Shown: one piece after another, positions 55,575 through 64,000 of the stretch
Layout: each line of letters begins with the position of its first letter
Position numbering within the stretch: position 1 is the first letter of the stretch
Assembly: GCF_023887685.1 (NCBI RefSeq)
Contig: NZ_JAMWMR010000007.1
Coordinates: forward strand, 124,001 to 188,000
Reading direction: 5' to 3'
Origin: Streptomyces macrolidinus
GTDB taxonomy: Bacteria; Actinomycetota; Actinomycetes; Streptomycetales; Streptomycetaceae
Length of the DNA stretch: 64,000 bases
Program-made: the position numbers and the translations under genes
The notes under the pieces: model-generated
What the model was told of the DNA's origin: nothing
Database searches by the model: none
The model's input: the letters and a program-made list of their open reading frames with translations, nothing else

Positions 55575-56009
55575 ATGCCTCCCAAGAAGAAGAAGGTCAC
55601 GGGGCTCATCAAGCTCCAGATCCAGGCCGGTGCCGCCAACCCGGCTCCGCCGGTCGGCCCGGCGCTGGGCCAGCACGGCGTCAACATCATGGAGTTCTGC
55701 AAGGCCTACAACGCCGCGACCGAGTCGCAGCGCGGTTGGGTCATCCCGGTGGAGATCACGGTCTACGAGGACCGTTCCTTCACCTTCATCACCAAGACGC
55801 CGCCGGCCGCCAAGATGATCCTCAAGGCCGCGGGCGTGGAGAAGGGCTCCGGCGAGCCGCACAAGACCAAGGTCGCCAAGATCACCGAGGCGCAGGTCCG
55901 CGAGATCGCCACGACGAAGATGCCCGACCTCAACGCCAACGACCTGGACGCCGCCGCGAAGATCATCGCCGGTACCGCGCGTTCCATGGGCGTCACGGTC
56001 GAGGGCTGA
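55575..56009 (+). CDS. rplK: 50S ribosomal protein L11
   Basis: The ATG at 55575 ([19 protein letters not shown]) gives 144 residues after CCGGAGAGCT. Conserved [19 protein letters not shown] (N-terminal, thiostrepton-region domain) and the RNA-binding C-terminal part ending [13 protein letters not shown]11 forms the GTPase-associated centre. Cotranscribed with rplA. Confidence 0.97.
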   Translation: MPPKKKKVTGLIKLQIQAGAANPAPPVGPALGQHGVNIMEFCKAYNAATESQRGWVIPVEITVYEDRSFTFITKTPPAAKMILKAAGVEKGSGEPHKTKVAKITEAQVREIATTKMPDLNANDLDAAAKIIAGTARSMGVTVEG

Positions 56010-56105
56010 ACCCCACCTTCGTAGAAACCGCGGCCCGAGGGCCGCACGTGGCAGGGCCTGCTCGGCCCGTACCACGCCTCCTTTCAGAACAACACAGGAG
56101 CAGTT

Positions 56106-56831
56106 GTGAGCAAGCGCAGCAAGGCTCTCCGCGCTGCGGACGCCAAGGTCGACCGGGAGAAGCTGTACGCCCCGCTCGAGGCCGTCCGTCTCGCCAAGGA
56201 GACCTCCACGACCAAGTTCGACAGCACTGTCGAGGTCGCCTTCCGTCTGGGTGTCGACCCGCGCAAGGCCGACCAGATGGTCCGTGGCACCGTGAACCTC
56301 CCGCACGGCACCGGTAAGACCGCCCGGGTCCTGGTCTTCGCGACCGGTGACCGTGCCGAGGCCGCTCGTGCCGCGGGCGCCGACATCGTCGGCGCCGACG
56401 AGCTGATCGACGAGGTGTCGAAGGGCCGTCTGGACTTCGACGCCGTCGTCGCCACCCCGGACCTCATGGGCAAGGTCGGCCGCCTCGGCCGCGTGCTCGG
56501 TCCCCGTGGTCTGATGCCGAACCCCAAGACCGGCACCGTGACCCCGGACGTGGCGAAGGCTGTCACCGAGATCAAGGGTGGCAAGATCGAGTTCCGCGTC
56601 GACAAGCACTCGAACCTGCACTTCATCATCGGCAAGGTGTCCTTCGACGACACCAAGCTGGTGGAGAACTACGGCGCGGCTCTGGAGGAGATCCTCCGTC
56701 TGAAGCCGTCCGCCGCCAAGGGTCGTTACATCAAGAAGGCCGCCATCAGCACCACGATGGGCCCCGGCATCCTGGTCGACTCCAACCGCACCCGCAACCT
56801 CCTCGTCGAGGAGGACCCGGCCGCCGTCTAA
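56106..56831 (+). CDS. rplA: 50S ribosomal protein L1
   Basis: A 241-residue protein with a GTG start after ACAGGAGCA. Typical L1 segments: [40 protein letters not shown] and [20 protein letters not shown]1 binds the L1 stalk of 23S rRNA and can repress its own operon by binding the mRNA; no site is identified here. Confidence 0.97.
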   Translation: MSKRSKALRAADAKVDREKLYAPLEAVRLAKETSTTKFDSTVEVAFRLGVDPRKADQMVRGTVNLPHGTGKTARVLVFATGDRAEAARAAGADIVGADELIDEVSKGRLDFDAVVATPDLMGKVGRLGRVLGPRGLMPNPKTGTVTPDVAKAVTEIKGGKIEFRVDKHSNLHFIIGKVSFDDTKLVENYGAALEEILRLKPSAAKGRYIKKAAISTTMGPGILVDSNRTRNLLVEEDPAAV

Positions 56832-56864
56832 ACCTGACGGCAGCCGCGTCGCGCACGCGCTCAC

Positions 56865-56898
56865 ACGGGCCCCGCACCTTTCGAGGTGCGGGGCCCGT
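56865..56898. terminator. Terminator after rplA with a TTCG loop
   Basis: ACGGGCCCCGCACCT (56865-56879) pairs perfectly over 15 bp with 56884-56898 around the stable tetraloop TTCG. Confidence 0.85.
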
Positions 56899-56970
56899 CG
56901 GTGTTCTGCGAGTGCGTCGACGCAGGCCGGGCTGCCGCCCGAGGCCCACTGTTGCCCACGGTGCGGGGCA

Positions 56971-57029
56971 GTGGCTTCCTGCGTCCGGAATCGAAGGGGC
57001 CTCCGTGGCTTCCTGTGTCCGGAATTGAA
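56971..57029. repeat. Two 25-base direct repeats upstream of the lipoprotein gene
   Basis: 56971-56995 and 57005-57029 are identical except for two C/T differences, and each contains TCCGGAAT[CT]GAA. The period is 34 bases. They end 60 bases before the lipoprotein ATG, in the likely promoter zone. Confidence 0.75.
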
Positions 57030-57089
57030 CGCCCTTTCCCATTCGACCAAGATAGGGTCAAAATCTCGTTGGGTTCCTTGGGGGGAATC

Positions 57090-57950
57090 ATGAAGCTTGT
57101 GCGTGGTGCGGCTGGTCGCGGTGCGGTGGGTGCGGCGCTGGCGGCTCTGGTCCTGAGTGCCGGGGCGGTCTCCTGCTCGCAGGGCGGTGGCGGGGGCGGT
57201 TCGGAGGAGCCGAAGATGACGCCCGCCGCGGCCGTGGCCAAGGCGGCGAAGAACACCGAGGAGATCACGTCCCTCCACTACCGGATGACCGGCACGGTCC
57301 CGGGTACGGGGAAGGTCCGCGCCGAGGCCGAGATGTCGATGAAGCCGCTCGCCATGACCATGAACATGACGGCTCCGGACAAGGGCGCTGACGGCAAGGT
57401 CGAGATCCGGCTCGTCGACAACGTGATGTACATCGACGGCGGTGCCGAGGCCGCCAAGGAGATGGACGGCAAGCACTGGCTCAAGTTCGACATGGCCGCC
57501 ATGGGCGCGGACAAGGGCCTGAACACCGACCAGTTCGGCCAGGCCAATCAGAACCCGGCCCAGGAGTCCACCTTCCTCACCAGCTCCAAGAAGGTGAAGA
57601 AGGTCGGCACCGAGACCGTCGGTGGTGCGAAGACGACGCACTACACCGGCACGCTCACCCTTGATGACCTGCGCGACTCCCTCAAGGGCAAGGACAAGGC
57701 GACCCGGGATCAGCAGGAGAAGAGCCTCGAGGCGTACGAGAAGATGGGCGCCACCACGATCGACATGGACATGTGGATCGATGGTGCCGATCACACCAAG
57801 CAGTTCCGCATGCGCAGCGACACCGACGAGGGCCGGCTCGACACGACGATCACCTTCCTCGACCTCAACAAGCCGGTGACCGTGACCGCCCCGCCCGCCA
57901 AGGACACGGTCGATCTCGCCGAGATGATGAAGGAAGCCGACCAGAGCTGA
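57090..57950 (+). CDS. LppX/LprAFG-like lipoprotein
   Basis: The ATG at 57090 ([20 protein letters not shown]) gives 286 residues; GGGGGGAA precedes it. The lipobox is A-V-S-C, so the mature protein is lipid-anchored at the outer face of the membrane. The mature domain ([40 protein letters not shown]) has the repeated-strand pattern of the LolA/LppX fold that binds lipids. This is the usual lipoprotein between rplA and rplJ in Streptomyces. Confidence 0.85.
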   Translation: MKLVRGAAGRGAVGAALAALVLSAGAVSCSQGGGGGGSEEPKMTPAAAVAKAAKNTEEITSLHYRMTGTVPGTGKVRAEAEMSMKPLAMTMNMTAPDKGADGKVEIRLVDNVMYIDGGAEAAKEMDGKHWLKFDMAAMGADKGLNTDQFGQANQNPAQESTFLTSSKKVKKVGTETVGGAKTTHYTGTLTLDDLRDSLKGKDKATRDQQEKSLEAYEKMGATTIDMDMWIDGADHTKQFRMRSDTDEGRLDTTITFLDLNKPVTVTAPPAKDTVDLAEMMKEADQS

Positions 57951-57959
57951 ACAAGCCTC

Positions 57960-58000
57960 GGGAACGGATTTGCTTGACGCGGCTCCGTTCCCTTATTCTT
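57960..58000 (+). terminator. Terminator after the lipoprotein gene
   Basis: GGGAACGGA (57960-57968) pairs with TCCGTTCCC (57984-57992), followed by TTATTCTT. Confidence 0.75.
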
Positions 58001-58244
58001 CTCCAGAAGCCAAAGACCGCTGGTCGTTGCCGTGAACTCGAACGAGGGCATGGTGGCCGAAGGATCCGCTGAATTGCGGACGACCCGCGCAGGTGACAGT
58101 GGAAGAACTCCCGGAGTGTGAGCGATCACCGCCCGTACAACCGGTTGAGTACGCCCCGTGCGCCTGCGCCGGGGCGTTTCGTTTTCCCCAGTCCTCCTTC
58201 GGGGTCCGCGCGGTCCGAATCACCCGGAAGGAGGCCGAGGCTCT
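58001..58244 (+). promoter_or_regulatory. rplJ leader with attenuator-like hairpin
   Basis: A 240-base non-coding leader precedes rplJ. CGCCCCG (58152-58158) pairs with CGGGGCG (58170-58176), followed by TTTCGTTTT, an intrinsic-terminator shape within the leader. Leaders before rplJL commonly bind L10(L12)4 to control the operon; that role here is inference. Confidence 0.55.
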
Positions 58245-58775
58245 ATGGCGAGGCCCGACAAGGCTGCTGCGGTTGCCGAGCTGACGGACAAGTTCCGCAG
58301 CTCCAACGCCGCCGTGCTGACCGAGTACCGCGGTCTCACCGTGGCGCAGCTCAAGACGCTGCGCCGGTCGCTCGGTGAGAACGCCCAGTACGCCGTGGTG
58401 AAGAACACGCTGACCAAGATTGCGGCCAACGAGGCCGGGATCACGCTGGACGACCAGCTCTTCGCTGGTCCGACGGCCGTCGCCTTCGTCACCGGTGACC
58501 CGGTGGAGTCGGCGAAGGGTCTGCGTGACTTCGCCAAGGACAACCCGAATCTCATCATCAAGGGCGGTGTCCTTGACGGCAAGGCGCTGTCCGCCGATGA
58601 GATCAAGAAGCTTGCGGACCTCGAGTCCCGCGAGGTTCTGCTCTCCAAGCTGGCCGGTGCGTTCAAGGGCAAGCAGTCCCAGGCTGCCTCTGTCTTCCAG
58701 GCGCTCCCGTCGAAGCTCGTCCGCACCGTGGACGCGCTTCGTGCCAAGCAGGACGAGCAGGGCGGTGCCGAGTAA
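58245..58775 (+). CDS. rplJ: 50S ribosomal protein L10
   Basis: The ATG at 58245 ([20 protein letters not shown]) gives 176 residues with GGAAGGAGG upstream. Shows [20 protein letters not shown], the conserved rRNA-binding N-terminal domain, and a helical C-terminus that binds L12 dimers. Standard length. Confidence 0.97.
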   Translation: MARPDKAAAVAELTDKFRSSNAAVLTEYRGLTVAQLKTLRRSLGENAQYAVVKNTLTKIAANEAGITLDDQLFAGPTAVAFVTGDPVESAKGLRDFAKDNPNLIIKGGVLDGKALSADEIKKLADLESREVLLSKLAGAFKGKQSQAASVFQALPSKLVRTVDALRAKQDEQGGAE

Positions 58776-58889
58776 TTCGGCTCGCTTTCCGATCCTCGCC
58801 GCGTGAGGTGAGGGTCGATGCGGGCCCGACGTACGCCCGCCTTACCCAGTACATCCGGCACCTGCCGATTTAGTGGAAGGACCGCCATC

Positions 58890-59279
58890 ATGGCGAAGCT
58901 CACCCAGGACGAGCTGCTTGCCCAGTTCGAGGAGATGACCCTCATCGAGCTCTCCGAGTTCGTGAAGGCCTTCGAGGAGAAGTTCGACGTCACCGCCGCC
59001 GCTGCCGCGCCGGTCATGATCGCCGGCGGTGCCGCGGGCGCCGGTGCCGCCGAGGCCGTCGAGGAGAAGGACGAGTTCGACGTCGTCCTCACCGGCGCCG
59101 GCGACAAGAAGATCCAGGTCATCAAGGTCGTGCGCGAGCTGACCTCCCTCGGCCTGAAGGAGGCCAAGGACCTGGTGGACGGCGCCCCGAAGCCCGTCCT
59201 GGAGAAGGTCGCCAAGGACGCCGCGGACAAGGCCAAGGAGGCCCTCGAGGGCGCCGGCGCCTCCGTCGAGGTCAAGTAA
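58890..59279 (+). CDS. rplL: 50S ribosomal protein L7/L12
   Basis: The ATG at 58890 ([20 protein letters not shown]) gives 129 residues. N-terminal dimerisation helices, an Ala/Gly hinge (near residues 35-57) and the C-terminal domain with [20 protein letters not shown], which recruits translation GTPases. It follows rplJ by about 115 bases. Confidence 0.97.
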   Translation: MAKLTQDELLAQFEEMTLIELSEFVKAFEEKFDVTAAAAAPVMIAGGAAGAGAAEAVEEKDEFDVVLTGAGDKKIQVIKVVRELTSLGLKEAKDLVDGAPKPVLEKVAKDAADKAKEALEGAGASVEVK

Positions 59280-59308
59280 GACCTCTTCGGGTCCCCAGCG
59301 GACTCACA

Positions 59309-59337
59309 GGCCGTACGGAGCCTTGCTTCGTACGGCC
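59309..59337 (+). terminator. Hairpin 1 after rplL
   Basis: GGCCGTACGGAGC (59309-59321) pairs with GCTTCGTACGGCC (59325-59337) over 13 bp with one G-T pair. It is probably a leaky terminator or processing site ahead of rpoB. Confidence 0.65.
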
Positions 59338-59436
59338 CCCCGCGAACGCCTCTCACTGCCCGTTCGAACACGGGCCGCGGCCCCCGTACGGGACGCCGCC
59401 ACGGCTCACTCGTAGGGCTGTAACGCGGACGCACTG

Positions 59437-59468
59437 AAGAGCGATCACCCAACCGGGTGGTCGCTCTT
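59437..59468 (+). terminator. Hairpin 2 after rplL
   Basis: AAGAGCGATCACCC (59437-59450) pairs with GGGTGGTCGCTCTT (59455-59468) over 14 bp around the loop AACC. Tandem with the previous hairpin. Confidence 0.7.
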
Positions 59469-59775
59469 CGGCGTTCCCGACGGCCGGGTGCCGACTGCCT
59501 TGCAGCCGTCGCCGCGGGGGGTATGGTGATCTTCGTCGTGCCTCCGAGGCCCCGGCGAATGGCTGCAAGTGACGATGGCAGCACCCGGTTTGGGCAAGTG
59601 GGCTCTTGACGAACCGCACGCAGCGCGCAATTCTCAGGACGCGTCGTCACAACGATCCGGATCCGAGGCATGGATCGCTGACGAAGAGGGCAGTATCGAT
59701 GTGCATCGAGGGCGTGGCTTGCCGCAGGTGTTGAGGAACAACGAGGGGCTCCGTCGTGAGTCTGCAAACCCGCAC

Positions 59776-59804
59776 TGGACTTCAGTGTGCCAAGTGGCTA
59801 CACT
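59776..59804 (+). promoter_or_regulatory. Probable rpoB promoter
   Basis: TGGACT (59776-59781) and TACACT (59799-59804) are 17 bases apart, a good match to the main (HrdB-type) sigma factor consensus TTGACN/TANNNT. Located about 155 bases upstream of the rpoB start. Confidence 0.6.
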
Positions 59805-59967
59805 GACCCTTTGCGCTGCCTGTTAGCTGCTTCCTGCCCGTCACCAGGAGCACGCCCCTCACTTGAGCATTGACGTTGAAGAGTCTCTGACCTGGGACTT
59901 TCCATCTCTGTGTCTGGTGGGGACCGGCACGCGCGTAGTGAGTCCGAGCCCTCGGAAGGACCCCCTC

Positions 59968-63453
<3,486 letters not shown>

Positions 63454-63461
63454 CGGGAGTT

Positions 63462-63493
63462 CCGGCGGGCCTTGAGCGATCAAGGCCCGCCGG
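63462..63493 (+). terminator. Hairpin in the rpoB-rpoC gap
   Basis: CCGGCGGGCCTTGA (63462-63475) pairs perfectly with 63480-63493 around GCGA, a stable GNRA-type loop. There is no U-tract and rpoC must be expressed, so RNA processing or partial attenuation is more likely than full termination. Confidence 0.6.
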
Positions 63494-63545
63494 CCCCAGG
63501 ACCCCCGTATCAGACCCCAAGACTTACGACCCTGAGAGGGATTGA

Positions 63546-64000
<455 letters not shown>

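Larger units (their letters stand above)
59280..59967 (+). promoter_or_regulatory. 688-base rplL-rpoB intergenic region and rpoB leader
   Basis: No gene is evident. It holds two hairpins (59309-59337, 59437-59468) close to rplL and a promoter-like pair near 59776-59804, leaving a leader of about 155 bases before the rpoB TTG. An in-frame ATG at 59863 exists but the stretch to 59967 is not conserved RpoB sequence. Confidence 0.7.

Noticed and set aside
59863..59967. An N-terminal extension of rpoB from the ATG at 59863
   Set aside because: The extra 35 residues are not part of conserved RpoB, while the TTG at 59968 has a ribosome binding site and gives the expected 1161 residues.

Overview
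The window is high-GC actinobacterial chromosome, almost certainly Streptomyces. The evidence is strong third-position G/C bias, many GTG and TTG starts with GGAGG-type ribosome binding sites, four-base start/stop overlaps, and a right-hand gene order (tRNA-Trp, secE, nusG, rplK, rplA, lipoprotein, rplJ, rplL, rpoB, rpoC) that is the classic Streptomyces core arrangement. The left quarter is accessory; from about 17.7 kb onward the content is mostly conserved core.

Accessory region (1-17.7 kb). A minus-strand operon (3905 down to 1, running off the window) encodes a type IV secretion-like membrane machine: a P-loop-like cytosolic protein, two tandem pilin-like two-helix proteins, a bitopic protein, a polytopic TrbL/VirB6-like protein and an SCO6880-family protein. 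Divergent from it (4094-9502) is an operon with a lytic transglycosylase/M23 peptidase, a lipoprotein, two paralogous proline-rich proteins carrying a repeated T-x-V-L-R-A-V-P motif, and an unknown protein. Convergent with that is a tightly overlapped minus-strand operon (15697 down to 9617): membrane protein, HerA/VirB4-like ATPase, a 673-residue acidic protein ending in a calpain-like cysteine protease domain, and an 87-residue partner. The last two genes overlap like a toxin/immunity pair, and the protease gene has a TTA (bldA) codon beside its catalytic Asn. I regard this as the best candidate for an undescribed system. Next come a decayed HD-domain gene, a DEDDh exonuclease and a broken small gene.

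Energy metabolism block (17.7-37.7 kb). This holds a RarD permease, korB/korA (2-oxoacid:ferredoxin oxidoreductase), a LuxR-type response regulator with two tandem sensor kinases, and a divergent ten-gene nuoABCHIJKLMN operon that lacks nuoDEFG. Repetitive C-terminal tails occur on NuoB, NuoC and NuoI. htpX and a yccF-like gene follow.

Mixed housekeeping block (37.7-53.7 kb). It holds a SMI1/KNR4 protein, an APC permease, a YeaQ-type membrane protein, a YajQ-family protein, tRNA-Tyr, a Ser/Thr kinase with a beta-propeller sensor, an NAD(P)-binding protein, an amidohydrolase, tRNA-Thr, tRNA-Met, rpmG, a MaoC dehydratase pair, a TetR regulator and MFS exporter that appear to share an operator, murB, adenosine deaminase and an aspartate-type aminotransferase.

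Information-processing block (53.7-64 kb). tRNA-Trp leads into the secE-nusG, rplK-rplA, rplJ-rplL and rpoB-rpoC genes. Several strong hairpins separate these units and suggest attenuation or processing. The rifampicin-binding segment of RpoB carries Asn442 where Ser (E. coli S531) is usual in sensitive enzymes.
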